Translations under genes and position numbers: made by a program
Shown: piece after piece, positions 18,471 through 27,590 of the stretch
Layout: every line of letters starts with the position of its first letter
How positions within the stretch are numbered: the first letter of the stretch is position 1
Assembly: GCA_947626005.1 (NCBI GenBank)
Contig: CANQQM010000008.1
Span: 1 to 42,727 of the forward strand
Source: an uncultured Clostridia bacterium
GTDB lineage: Bacteria; Bacillota; Clostridia; Christensenellales; Borkfalkiaceae
Reading direction: 5' to 3'
DNA: 42,727 bases
Notes under the pieces: generated by a model
Databases searched by the model: none
What the model was told of the DNA's origin: nothing
Seen by the model: only the letters and a program-made list of their open reading frames with translations

Positions 18471-20621
18471 TTATTCCTCCGCCTCGAGGAGCCATGTCCA
18501 CGTCTCAAAGTCGTGTGCGGCGCGGGGAAGGAGAAGCCCCGCGTTTTGGAGCGCCGCCCCCGTGAGCGACCTTTGAAGGGAGGGAACGAAGTAGCGTTTT
18601 TCGGGATCGAGCCCGCGGAGACGGACGCGGCGGGGATAGTCCGCGGCGGCGGCGTGCGCCGTCATGCCGACAACATAGGCGCGGGAACGGTCCCCCGACA
18701 CGACCTCCATGCAGAAGTAGTTGCCGCGGAAGGGATCGAGGAGGCGGTAGGCGTCGCCGAAGAGGAGGAGAGGTTCTATGGAGCGATAGCGGGCGATCTG
18801 TCCGCGCACGGCCTCCTTTTCCTCCTCCGTGAGCTTACCGAGGTCGAGCTCGTACCCCGTCGCGCCGAGGGAGGCGATGTCCCCCCGCGAAGAGAAGGGG
18901 GTCGTCCGCCCCGTCTGGTGATTGGGACAGGCCGAGACGTGGCAGCTCATCGCCGAAAGCGGATAGGCGAAGGAGGTCCCCCACTCGATGCGGGCGCGGT
19001 CGAAGGCGTCGGTGTTGTCGCTCGTCCAGATCTGCGGGAAATAGTAGAGCATGCCCGCGTCGAAGCGGCCGCCCCCGCCCGAACAGCCCTCGAAAAAGAC
19101 GTCCGGGAAGGCCGCCTTGAGCCTTTCCGCCAAGGCGTACACGCCGAGCATGTAGCGGTGGGAGAATTCCCCCTGCCGCGCCGCGGGAAGGGCCTCCGAC
19201 GTGAATTCGGTGAGGTGGCGGTTCATATCCCACTTGACGTACCCGACGCCGCAGCGGAGGATGTTCTCCATCGCCCCGAAGAGGTAGTCGACGACCTCGG
19301 GACGGGAGAAGTCGAGAACGTACTGATTGCGGCTCTCGGCGCGGGGGGAACGCCCCACCGTCCAGTCGGGGTGGGCGCGGTAGAGTTCGGACTTTTCCGA
19401 CACCATCTCGGGCTCAAACCAGATGCCGAAGGTCATCCCCCTCTCCCTGCAGCGGGCAATGAGGGGGGCAAGGCCGCCGCGGAGCTTTTTCTCGTTGACG
19501 AACCAGTCGCCGAGGCCCTCCGCGTCGCTGTTGCGGCTTCCGAACCAGCCGTCGTCGAGCACGAAGGTATCGATGCCGAGCTCGGCCGCCTCGTCGATGA
19601 GGGCAAGAAGGCGGGGGGGCGTGAAGTCGAAATAAGTCGCCTCCCAGTTGTTGCAGACGACGGGGCGGGACCGCATCGCCTCCATGCAGGCAACGTGGGC
19701 GCGGAGGAAGCGGGAGAGGGTGCGGGAAAGCCCCCCAAGTCCCTCTTTCGAGTACGAAATCATCGACTGGGGTGTGAAAAACATCTCGTTCGGGGCAAGT
19801 TCCCACGAGAAATTCGTGTCGTCGATGCCGCCGCGGACGCGGATAAGGTCGGTCTGCGAACGCTCCGCCTCGAGGACGAACGACCCGCTGTAAATCAGCC
19901 CGAATCCGTAACATTCCCCCCTCTCCTCGTCGGCGTTCCCGAGGAGGAGCGCAAGGAAGGGATTGGCTTGGTGGGAGGACGCCCCGCGGGAGGAACGGAC
20001 GGCGATCGACCCGTGTCCGAGCGGCGTCTCCTCGGGCATGCGCTCGTTGGCGTGCCGCCCCACAAGGCGCACGGCGCGGACGTCGCTTTCGAAGAGGTCG
20101 ACGGAAAAGGCGTCGGCGCGGAGGAGGGTCGCATGGGCCGTTCCGCGGTTTGCGACGGAGGCGGAGCGGACGATAACGTCCGAATCGTCGAACACGGTGT
20201 AAAAAAGATGCACCGTGAGGCTCGAACGGGCGTCTTTGAGGTCGATGCGAAGGGTCTGTCCTCCCCGCGCATGCGGCATGTTCGGGACGCCCCCTTCCGT
20301 GAAGGCGTGGCCCGTATAGAGGAGACGGGAAGCGCGTTCCCCGTCCTCCCGCACGGCAAGAAAGGCGGGGATGCGGAAATCCCCCTGCCCGTACGTTCCG
20401 TACTCCTGGCGGACGGTGTCGAGGGAGAAGTCCCCGCCCGCCCCGGGCGGCGTCGGGGAAAAGCTCAAAAAGCTCGGCGCGTTGAGGTAGGAGAGATCGT
20501 CCTCTGCCTTGGGGCCGAAATAAAGGTGCTCGAGGTAGCCGTATTCGTCGACACGGAAAAGATAGCTCACCTCCTTCCCGTGGAGGAAAAAGGTGCGCGT
20601 TTTTTCGTCAAACTTGATCAT
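18471..20621 (-). CDS. Alpha-galactosidase, glycoside hydrolase family 36
   Basis: NNWEATYFDF, FVLDDGWFGSRNSDAEGLGDW, WFEPEMV, YVKWDMNRHLTE (nucleophile Asp), FEGCSGGGGRFDAGMLYYFPQIWTSDNTDAFDR. Confidence 0.95.
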   Translation of the reverse strand: MIKFDEKTRTFFLHGKEVSYLFRVDEYGYLEHLYFGPKAEDDLSYLNAPSFLSFSPTPPGAGGDFSLDTVRQEYGTYGQGDFRIPAFLAVREDGERASRLLYTGHAFTEGGVPNMPHARGGQTLRIDLKDARSSLTVHLFYTVFDDSDVIVRSASVANRGTAHATLLRADAFSVDLFESDVRAVRLVGRHANERMPEETPLGHGSIAVRSSRGASSHQANPFLALLLGNADEERGECYGFGLIYSGSFVLEAERSQTDLIRVRGGIDDTNFSWELAPNEMFFTPQSMISYSKEGLGGLSRTLSRFLRAHVACMEAMRSRPVVCNNWEATYFDFTPPRLLALIDEAAELGIDTFVLDDGWFGSRNSDAEGLGDWFVNEKKLRGGLAPLIARCRERGMTFGIWFEPEMVSEKSELYRAHPDWTVGRSPRAESRNQYVLDFSRPEVVDYLFGAMENILRCGVGYVKWDMNRHLTEFTSEALPAARQGEFSHRYMLGVYALAERLKAAFPDVFFEGCSGGGGRFDAGMLYYFPQIWTSDNTDAFDRARIEWGTSFAYPLSAMSCHVSACPNHQTGRTTPFSSRGDIASLGATGYELDLGKLTEEEKEAVRGQIARYRSIEPLLLFGDAYRLLDPFRGNYFCMEVVSGDRSRAYVVGMTAHAAAADYPRRVRLRGLDPEKRYFVPSLQRSLTGAALQNAGLLLPRAAHDFETWTWLLEAEE

Positions 20622-21468
20622 GGGTGCCTCCTTTTCCGAGATAGGTCGTCTTGATGCTCCGCGTAAGGGCCTCCCCCGCGCCGAGGAGGGCGACCCCCTC
20701 CTTTTGCGAAAATTCGCATACCGTCCCCGCCCGATCGGGCAAATTCATCCACGGTTCGATGCACAAAGCGGACGCGCCCTCGGGCCGCCAGAGGAGGAGG
20801 AAGGGAAAGCCCGTAAAGGCAATTTCCGTCGCTTCGCCGTCCGCAAGCAGGGTCGCACGGTCGGAGCGGACGCGGAAGATGAGCGTATTGCCCCCCTTAA
20901 GCGCCTCCTGCGGAATTTTAAGTACCCGTCCCCCGCCGTATTCGTGCGTTTCGCCCGTGAGCCGCCCTTCCCCGTCGTGTAAAAGCGCCGTAAAGTTCTC
21001 CTCGTGCGGAAAGACGAGCGACGCGCCGCCGAAGTCGCGGACGGGATAGGAGGCGTGCCCGCCGAAGGAGAGCGGCATGGGCGTTTTGCCGAGGTTGACC
21101 GCCTCGAAACGGGTCTCAAAGCTCGTCCCCGCGGCGGTGTGCACGACGTCGAGGGAGAACTCGAAGGGATAGCGGGCAAGCGTCTCCCCGTCCGAGCGGA
21201 GCCGCAGCCGCACGAAGTCCTCCCCGCGGCTTACAAGGGTAAATTCCCTCTCCCGCGCGAATCCGTGCTTTTTTATGGGGAAGTCCTCCCCGCCGACGCG
21301 CATCGAGCAGTTCCCGCAGACGGGGAAAAGGAGGGGCGAATGCCCCGCCCATGTGTTGTTTTCGTTCTGCCAAAGCCGCTCTTTCCCGTGGGCGACGATG
21401 CTTACGGGCTCCGCCCCGCGGGAGGAAATTTCCGCCGTGAGCGCTCCGCTTTCAATGCGATAATTCAT
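20608..21468 (-). CDS. Aldose 1-epimerase family protein
   Basis: AEISSRGAEPVSIVAHGKERLWQNENNTWAGHSPLLFPVCG, IKKHGFARE, LSFGGHASYPV; galactose-mutarotase-like. Confidence 0.85.
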   Translation of the reverse strand: MNYRIESGALTAEISSRGAEPVSIVAHGKERLWQNENNTWAGHSPLLFPVCGNCSMRVGGEDFPIKKHGFAREREFTLVSRGEDFVRLRLRSDGETLARYPFEFSLDVVHTAAGTSFETRFEAVNLGKTPMPLSFGGHASYPVRDFGGASLVFPHEENFTALLHDGEGRLTGETHEYGGGRVLKIPQEALKGGNTLIFRVRSDRATLLADGEATEIAFTGFPFLLLWRPEGASALCIEPWMNLPDRAGTVCEFSQKEGVALLGAGEALTRSIKTTYLGKGGTHDQV

Positions 21469-21508
21469 CTATGAAACCGCACCCGACGGGCGGGTGCGTT
21501 CTCCTTTT

Positions 21509-22756
21509 TTATTTTCTGAGTTCGATCCGCGCCCCGCCTTGGAGGCGGGATTCTTCCGCGGCGAATGCCATGAGGTGGCTCTCGACCGATGCTTCGAGCG
21601 AAGTCTCGTTCGTCCCCTCTCCCGAGAGGACTTCGATGAGCCGTGCGACGAGCCCGCGGTCGCCGCCGCCGTGCCCGTACCCCTCTTCGATGAGGGCGGA
21701 GATCTTGAGCTCTCTTTGCGGCTCTCCGAATTTTCGGAGGGTGAGTTTATCCGTCGCCTCGTCGAGCTCCAAGTCGCCGAGGGTGCCGAAGAAGCGGTAA
21801 TTCCTGCCGCATTCGGCCGTGAAGCCCATCATCGTGAGCGTCGCCGTGACCGAATTTTCAAAGACGATCTCCGCCGTCTGATGATCGACGACGTCGTTAT
21901 CGCAGGCAAAGACGCACCGCCCGTAGGGGCCCTTTTCGATGGCCTCCCCGATGCTCTGTTCGGAGAGCGGATAGCGCGCCGCCTGAAGATAGGGCCATGC
22001 CGAAACGGGGCTGCCCTCCGCCTTCCAGCGGTCGAGGTAGATGCGCTTGGCGCTGTAGGGGCAGCTCTCGACGTACTTGCAACGAACGCAGCGTTCCGCG
22101 GCGCCTTCGGGGGCATTCTCCCTCTTGAAATAGGTGAGTTCCCCCGTCGAGGAAATGCTCTTTGCGCGCGAACAGGCGTAGTATTGGAGAAGGTCGAGGT
22201 CGTGGCAGCACTTCGCGAGGATCATGGGCGCGGTCTCGTCGCGGCGGCGCCAGTTGCCGCGGACATAGCTGTGCGCGACATGCCAATAGGCGACCCGCTC
22301 GAGCGCCTGAACGGAGACGAGTTTCCCGATCGCCCCCTCCTCCAAAAGTTCCTTTGCCTTCACGAAGGCGGGAGCGTAGCGGAGGACGTGGCAGACAAGC
22401 ACCTTGCCGCCGTATTTCTTCTGTGCGGCAAAAAGCGCCTCGCACTCCTCACGGCTGTCGGAAATGGGCTTTTCGAGGAGAAGGTCGTACCCGAGCGCCA
22501 GTGCGCGGATGCCTTGGCGGACGTGGTCGCGGTCGAGGGAGGCGATGACGAGAAGATCCGCGCGCCTCTTTTCGAAGAATTCCTCCTCCGAGGAGAATCC
22601 CTCCGCCCCGAAGAGGTCGGAATAGGTTTGAAGGCGCACCTCGTCGGGATCGCACAGGGCGACGACGGAGATGCGTCCGCTCTCCTTGAAGAGTTTTCCG
22701 TACGTTTCCGCCCCGCGGTTTCCGCAACCGAGGATGGCAGCCGTAAAGTGTTTCAT
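21509..22756 (-). CDS. Gfo/Idh/MocA family oxidoreductase
   Basis: AILGCGNRGAETYGKLF, VVALCDPDEVRLQTYSDLFGAEGFSSEEEFF, DLLVIASLDRDHVRQGIRALALGYDLLLEKPIS. Start at MKHFTAA; upstream part of the ORF is spurious. Confidence 0.93.
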   Translation of the reverse strand: MKHFTAAILGCGNRGAETYGKLFKESGRISVVALCDPDEVRLQTYSDLFGAEGFSSEEEFFEKRRADLLVIASLDRDHVRQGIRALALGYDLLLEKPISDSREECEALFAAQKKYGGKVLVCHVLRYAPAFVKAKELLEEGAIGKLVSVQALERVAYWHVAHSYVRGNWRRRDETAPMILAKCCHDLDLLQYYACSRAKSISSTGELTYFKRENAPEGAAERCVRCKYVESCPYSAKRIYLDRWKAEGSPVSAWPYLQAARYPLSEQSIGEAIEKGPYGRCVFACDNDVVDHQTAEIVFENSVTATLTMMGFTAECGRNYRFFGTLGDLELDEATDKLTLRKFGEPQRELKISALIEEGYGHGGGDRGLVARLIEVLSGEGTNETSLEASVESHLMAFAAEESRLQGGARIELRK

Positions 22757-22763
22757 TTCTTCC

Positions 22764-23471
22764 TCACTTGACGTCCGACATGAAGCCCTCATGCGAGGTG
22801 AACACGCGGACAAACATTTCGGTGATCTGTTGGGGACGGGTGATCGCCCCGCCGATGATGACGTGACGGATGCCCGTGTCGAGCACGGAGCGAAGGGTCG
22901 CGAAGGCGTTGATGCCGCCCTCGGCAACGACCGTCGCGTTCTTGATGCTCCCGAGGAGCTGTTTGCAGAATTCGGGGTCGGGAATGGAGAACCCCTTCGT
23001 CTCCTCCGTGTAGCTCCTTAAGGTCGTAGAAACGTAGTCGACGCCCAAATCGTCTGCGGCAAGCGCATCTTCGAGGGTGGCGATATCCGCCATGATGGCC
23101 TTATCCGAATAGTCGCGGATATATCGGACGAGCTCGGAAAGCGGCGTCCCGTGGGGGTGAGGGCGGACCGTCGAATCGAGGGCGATGACGTCGCACTCGG
23201 AGGCGATGAGCGCCTTGATCTCCCGCTTCGTGGGGGTGATGTAGACGGGAGAATCGGAATAGTCCCGCTTGATGAGGCCGATGATGGGGAGTTTCCCCTC
23301 GAGCTTTTTGTGGATCGCATTGATGTCGCGCACGGTGTTGGCGCGGATGCCGATCGCGCCGCCGAGGTAGGCGGCAAGCGCCATCTTGGGGATCGTGTCG
23401 CCGCCGTAGAGGGGCTCGTGCCTGAGTGCTTGACACGAAACGACAAGGCCCATCGGGATCACGTTTTTCAT
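22764..23471 (-). CDS. nanE: N-acylglucosamine/N-acetylmannosamine-6-phosphate 2-epimerase (NanE family)
   Basis: GLVVSCQALRHEPLYG, GAIGIRANTVRDINAI, GLIKRDYSDSPVYITPT, DVIALDSTVRPHP, IMADIATLEDAL, VVAEGGINAFATLRSVLDTGIRHVIIGGAITRPQQI. Confidence 0.93.
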   Translation of the reverse strand: MKNVIPMGLVVSCQALRHEPLYGGDTIPKMALAAYLGGAIGIRANTVRDINAIHKKLEGKLPIIGLIKRDYSDSPVYITPTKREIKALIASECDVIALDSTVRPHPHGTPLSELVRYIRDYSDKAIMADIATLEDALAADDLGVDYVSTTLRSYTEETKGFSIPDPEFCKQLLGSIKNATVVAEGGINAFATLRSVLDTGIRHVIIGGAITRPQQITEMFVRVFTSHEGFMSDVK

Positions 23472-23523
23472 AAAAATCCTTCCTTTCTTTATTCGGGAAG
23501 TCCTGAGCATTCGTCGGACTTCG

Positions 23524-25482
23524 TCAGTTTGCAAGTCCTTCGCGGAAGGCCTCGAGAAGAGGCAGAAGATCCGCATAGGTGTTGTTCCTCGGGTCGTAGA
23601 TCTGATAGCGGTTGGTGACCGTCGACCCGTCGGCGTAGTCGTTCGCGTTGAACCAGATCGCGCCCTTGATTTGTTTTACATAGTCGGCGGGCTCTTCCGC
23701 ATTCAGCTCTTCGAACATGTCGCGCACCCACTTTAACTGGACGTCGCGATTCCTGCCGAGTTCGCCAGAATAGTCCCCGCCCGAGCCGCAGCCGAATTCG
23801 GAGAGGATGACGATCCAATCGCCGAACGCGGGCTGATTCTTCTCGTACAGCCCCGCGTAGAGTTCGCGGAAGCTCTTGCAGCTCGTCGGCGCGGCAGAAG
23901 CCGCATAGTTGTTGAGTTCGTAGTACGTTCCGCCGAGGATCTGCACATATTCCCGCCCGGGGAAGTAGCAAAGGTCCTCTCCCCACCCCGAGTAGGGGCA
24001 GGACGTCGCGACGGGATTCCAGATCCAGATCGCGTTGTCGACGCCGACTTCCTCGAAGATGTCGTAGAGCCGCCGCCACGTGATCGTGAAGATATCGGGA
24101 TCGAGCAGGGTGATGAGCCCGCAATAGCTCGTCCAGTCGGTGTTCATCTCGTTGTTGAGGCGGAAGAGCACGGGATGGCGGTAGTTCTTGATGTCCTCGG
24201 CGAGTTCGCGGAACTGTCCGTCGTACTTGCCGCGCATGATGTCGAACATGGGCGTCGACCCCATGAGGTTGTTGTTCCCCGTGAACTGGTAGGTGAACTG
24301 CAGAACGGGCTTTCCGTTCGTGCCGTTCCCGCCCGCAAGTTCCTCTGCCATGTAGATGGGGAAACGCACCTTCTCCCCCGCATAGGAGAGCGCCGTGTAG
24401 GTCGGGTAGATGTCGTATTTCCACCCCCACGCCTCCTCGATGCCCTTCTCGTAGCGGGTGCTGAGGTCGAGCACATAGGTGTAGTTGGGGTCGGTGGGAA
24501 GATATTCGTCGCGGTAGCCCGGCATCGACATACTGAAGGCGCCCCAGAGGACTTCCTCCCGCGTAAGGAGGCTTTCAAAGTACGCCGCCGTCTCCTCGTT
24601 CCAACGGGGGTTGGGGAGGGGCTTTTCCGCCGAGAAGTAGTTGCGCGGGATCCCCTTCGACGGGATGCGCCGATAACTTTGGATGACGGTATCGAGGATG
24701 GACGAAGCGTCCTCCTTGCCCTTTAAGACAAAGATGGCGACTTCCTTCACTTCCTCCGCCTCGCGGATCGCCGCGATGTGGTAGTGGTCGCGCTCGATCT
24801 CCCCTTCCGTGTTCTCGAGGAGGAGGTCGTAGCGGTAGACGTCGTACCCGGGCTTTATTTCGAGGTTGCCGTGCGGCGACTCCTGCGTGAAGCGGAAGCC
24901 GGCCTCGCGCAGACGGGAAATGCCGTTGGCCTCGAGGAAGCCGTCGCCGAAGTACTTGAAGACCCACTCGCTGCAATACTTATACCATGCGTCCGCATCC
25001 GCCGTGTAGGGGTTGCCCGCCTCGAGGCTCGCCGTGAGGATGTTCTCCCCGAAGGTGTACTGCGTGCGGTATTTGGCGATGGAATAATCCGCCTCGTACT
25101 CTGCGGCGGGAAGGGTGAACACATACCCCGCGGAGAGATTCGCAAGGCGCACCGCGCTCTCCGTACGAAATTCGAGCTTGACGTCCCGGCGGGAGGACAT
25201 CTCCTTGAAGGAGCTCTTGTACTCTCCGTTCACGAAGATGCGGGCAGAGGAAAGCGCCGAGGCGGCGGAAAATCCGTTCGCCTCGTCTTTGAGTTCCCCG
25301 TCGGGATAGAGCTCCTCGAACGCGTACTCAAGAGAGCTCTTATCCGCCATGGCGTCCTTTCCCGAGGAGGGCGGCGGATCGTCGCCCTCCCCGCCGACAG
25401 GCTGCCGATCGCACCCCGCAAGCGGCAGGATCGCCGCCGCAAGCAGGGCGCCTCCGACAAGCAATGCTTGCCAACGTTTCAT
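23524..25482 (-). CDS. GH26-like glycoside hydrolase lipoprotein (paralog A)
   Basis: Lipobox AILPLAGC; FRLNNEMNTDWTSY (GH26-like acid/base region), AIWIWNPVATSCPYSGWGEDLCYFPGREYVQILGG, VILSEFGCGSGG (nucleophile-like). Start at MKRWQALLVGG. Confidence 0.75.
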   Translation of the reverse strand: MKRWQALLVGGALLAAAILPLAGCDRQPVGGEGDDPPPSSGKDAMADKSSLEYAFEELYPDGELKDEANGFSAASALSSARIFVNGEYKSSFKEMSSRRDVKLEFRTESAVRLANLSAGYVFTLPAAEYEADYSIAKYRTQYTFGENILTASLEAGNPYTADADAWYKYCSEWVFKYFGDGFLEANGISRLREAGFRFTQESPHGNLEIKPGYDVYRYDLLLENTEGEIERDHYHIAAIREAEEVKEVAIFVLKGKEDASSILDTVIQSYRRIPSKGIPRNYFSAEKPLPNPRWNEETAAYFESLLTREEVLWGAFSMSMPGYRDEYLPTDPNYTYVLDLSTRYEKGIEEAWGWKYDIYPTYTALSYAGEKVRFPIYMAEELAGGNGTNGKPVLQFTYQFTGNNNLMGSTPMFDIMRGKYDGQFRELAEDIKNYRHPVLFRLNNEMNTDWTSYCGLITLLDPDIFTITWRRLYDIFEEVGVDNAIWIWNPVATSCPYSGWGEDLCYFPGREYVQILGGTYYELNNYAASAAPTSCKSFRELYAGLYEKNQPAFGDWIVILSEFGCGSGGDYSGELGRNRDVQLKWVRDMFEELNAEEPADYVKQIKGAIWFNANDYADGSTVTNRYQIYDPRNNTYADLLPLLEAFREGLAN

Positions 25483-25492
25483 ACCCTTCTCC

Positions 25493-27550
25493 TTACTTCT
25501 TTGCCGCCGCAAATCCGTCACGGAAGGCCTGCCACGTCTCGGCAAGGTCGGTGTAGGTCTCGCCCGGACGGTCGCCGATCTCGGCGTCGGTGAACTTGAG
25601 ACGGTTGGTGATCGAGCTGCCGCTGTAGTCGTTGCAGTTGAACCAGATGAGGCCCTTAATTTGCTTCACATAGTCGGCGGGCTTTTCCGCGTTGAGCTCG
25701 GTGAACATGTCGCGGACCCACTTCGCCTGTGCGGCACGGTTTCTGCCGAGCGTACCCGTCGCGTTGCCGCCCGAACCGCAGGCGAACTCGCCGATGATCA
25801 TGCTGTATTCGGAGAAGTAGTCCTTATTCTTCTCGTACAGCTTGCTGTAGTGCTCTTGGAAGGAGATCATCTGCGTCGAAGCGTCGCCCGTGTAGTTGTT
25901 GAACTCGTAGCAGGTGCCGCCGAGCAGCTGGACGTACTCGACGCCCGGGAAGTAGCAGAGGTCTTCGCCCCAGCCCGAATAAGGTGCGCTCACGCCGATC
26001 GGGTTCCACACCCAGATGACGTTTTCGACGCCGTTCTCGATGAAGATGTTGTAGAGCCGCTTCCACGTCATCGTGAATATGTCGGGATCGAGCAGATTCA
26101 TGATGCCCGAATAGCTCGTCCAGTCGGTGTTCATCTCGTTGTTGAGACGGAACATGATGGGCTTGCCGTACTGCTTGATGTCGAGCGCAAGGCGCTTGAA
26201 GTAATCGTCAAACTTGCCGCGCATGATATCGAACATGGGCGAAACTTCCTGATCGACGAGGTTGTTGTTGGTCGTAAACTGGTAGGTGAATTCGAGGACG
26301 GGCTTGGTGCCGTCGCCGTTGCCGCCCGCAAGTTCCTTCGACATATCGACGGGATAGTAATGCGGGACGCGCTGGGGATTGTCCGCGGCGCCCGACCCGA
26401 GGTGGGTATAGGTCATGTAGACGTCGAACTTCTTGCCGCCCCAAACTTCCTCTTCGATGTATTTCTGCATCGTCTTGCTTCTGGAGAGGTAGGTGTCGTA
26501 GTTGCCGCTGCCTGCGTGGAGGTTATTCGCCTCGCCCGGCATCGAATAGCTGAACACGCCCCAGCTCTTCGTCTCCTGCGAGCAGAACTGGCGGAAGAAG
26601 GCGGTCGTCTCCGCATTCCAGTGCGGATCCTCGACGGGCTTCCCGGGGTCGAAGTAGTTGCGCTGGAGCCCCTTGGAGCCGAACTGGGTGTAGGATTGGA
26701 GGATGGCGTCCATCATCTCCGCCTTGTTCGACTTGGACTTCATGACGAAGAGGCCGAAGCTCTTTACGTCGTTGACTTCGTGGATGATGCCGATGTTATA
26801 GAACGGCCGCTCGATGTCCCCCGCGTCCTCGATCTCGAGGTCGAAGCGGTACACTTCGTACCCGTCGCGGAAGGTGAGGTCGCCGTGCTGCACCGTGGGA
26901 TAGGCGCGCTCGCCGTCCGACGTCCCGCTTGCGGGATCGACGGGCGTCACGTCGAATTTGAGGTCGGAAAGACGGGTGATGTGCTGATTCTCCATGTACT
27001 TGTCGTTGACAAGGTGGCGGATCGCCCACTCGTTGACGTACACATACCATGCGTCGGGGCGCGACGTATAGGGATTCTGATATTCCGCGCTGAAGGTCAA
27101 AATGGAGTCGTCGAACGTGTACTGGGTGCGGTATTTTGCGATCGTGTAATCGGTCGTGATCTCCGAGCTCGTCGGAATGGTGAATGCCATGCCCGCCGAA
27201 ACGTTGGCCATACGCGCCGCCTTGCCGTTGTAGAGCTCGAGCTTTACGTCCTGACGGCTGCCGACCGAACTGAACTTCTCAAGATATTTCCCGTTCTGGA
27301 AGAAGCGTGCGCCCGTGACGTCCGTCCCCTGCGAGAATCCGTTCGCCGCGTCCTTGAGTTCGCCCTTCGGATACAGCCCCTCGAGCGCGAAGTTGAGCGA
27401 TTCGCGGTCGGTCTGGAGCTCCGTTCCGACGGTCGAGGGCGTCTCGTCCGGATTGGGATTGGGATCGGGATCGGGTACATGGTTGCACCCCGCGAGGCAA
27501 CTCGCGCCGAGCATCGTGATCCCCATAAGAACAGCTGTGAGTTTCTTCAT
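25493..27550 (-). CDS. GH26-like glycoside hydrolase lipoprotein (paralog B)
   Basis: Lipobox ASCLAGC; clear paralog of the adjacent protein; FRLNNEMNTDWTSY, VIWVWNPIGVSAPYSGWGEDLCYFPGVEYVQLLGG, MIIGEFACGSGG. PDPDPNPNPDE linker after the lipobox. Confidence 0.75.
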   Translation of the reverse strand: MKKLTAVLMGITMLGASCLAGCNHVPDPDPNPNPDETPSTVGTELQTDRESLNFALEGLYPKGELKDAANGFSQGTDVTGARFFQNGKYLEKFSSVGSRQDVKLELYNGKAARMANVSAGMAFTIPTSSEITTDYTIAKYRTQYTFDDSILTFSAEYQNPYTSRPDAWYVYVNEWAIRHLVNDKYMENQHITRLSDLKFDVTPVDPASGTSDGERAYPTVQHGDLTFRDGYEVYRFDLEIEDAGDIERPFYNIGIIHEVNDVKSFGLFVMKSKSNKAEMMDAILQSYTQFGSKGLQRNYFDPGKPVEDPHWNAETTAFFRQFCSQETKSWGVFSYSMPGEANNLHAGSGNYDTYLSRSKTMQKYIEEEVWGGKKFDVYMTYTHLGSGAADNPQRVPHYYPVDMSKELAGGNGDGTKPVLEFTYQFTTNNNLVDQEVSPMFDIMRGKFDDYFKRLALDIKQYGKPIMFRLNNEMNTDWTSYSGIMNLLDPDIFTMTWKRLYNIFIENGVENVIWVWNPIGVSAPYSGWGEDLCYFPGVEYVQLLGGTCYEFNNYTGDASTQMISFQEHYSKLYEKNKDYFSEYSMIIGEFACGSGGNATGTLGRNRAAQAKWVRDMFTELNAEKPADYVKQIKGLIWFNCNDYSGSSITNRLKFTDAEIGDRPGETYTDLAETWQAFRDGFAAAKK

Positions 27551-27590
27551 CGTTTCATTCTCCTTATCATCATTGCCTTGCGGCGATTTT

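Noticed and set aside
18327-20654. 775-aa ORF antisense to GH36
   Set aside because: Sense strand carries unmistakable GH36 catalytic motifs; antisense product lacks features.
21478-21515. Hairpin between Gfo/Idh and aldose epimerase genes as a minus-strand terminator
   Set aside because: gcacccg/cgggtgc stem is followed by a T-run only on the plus strand, where no gene ends; on the minus strand (aldose epimerase is downstream of Gfo/Idh... order by transcription) it lacks a U-tract, so at most it is a processing/attenuation hairpin.
22764-23471. Complete sialic-acid catabolism locus
   Set aside because: Only NanE is present; no NanA, NanK, NagA, NagB or sialidase was recognised.
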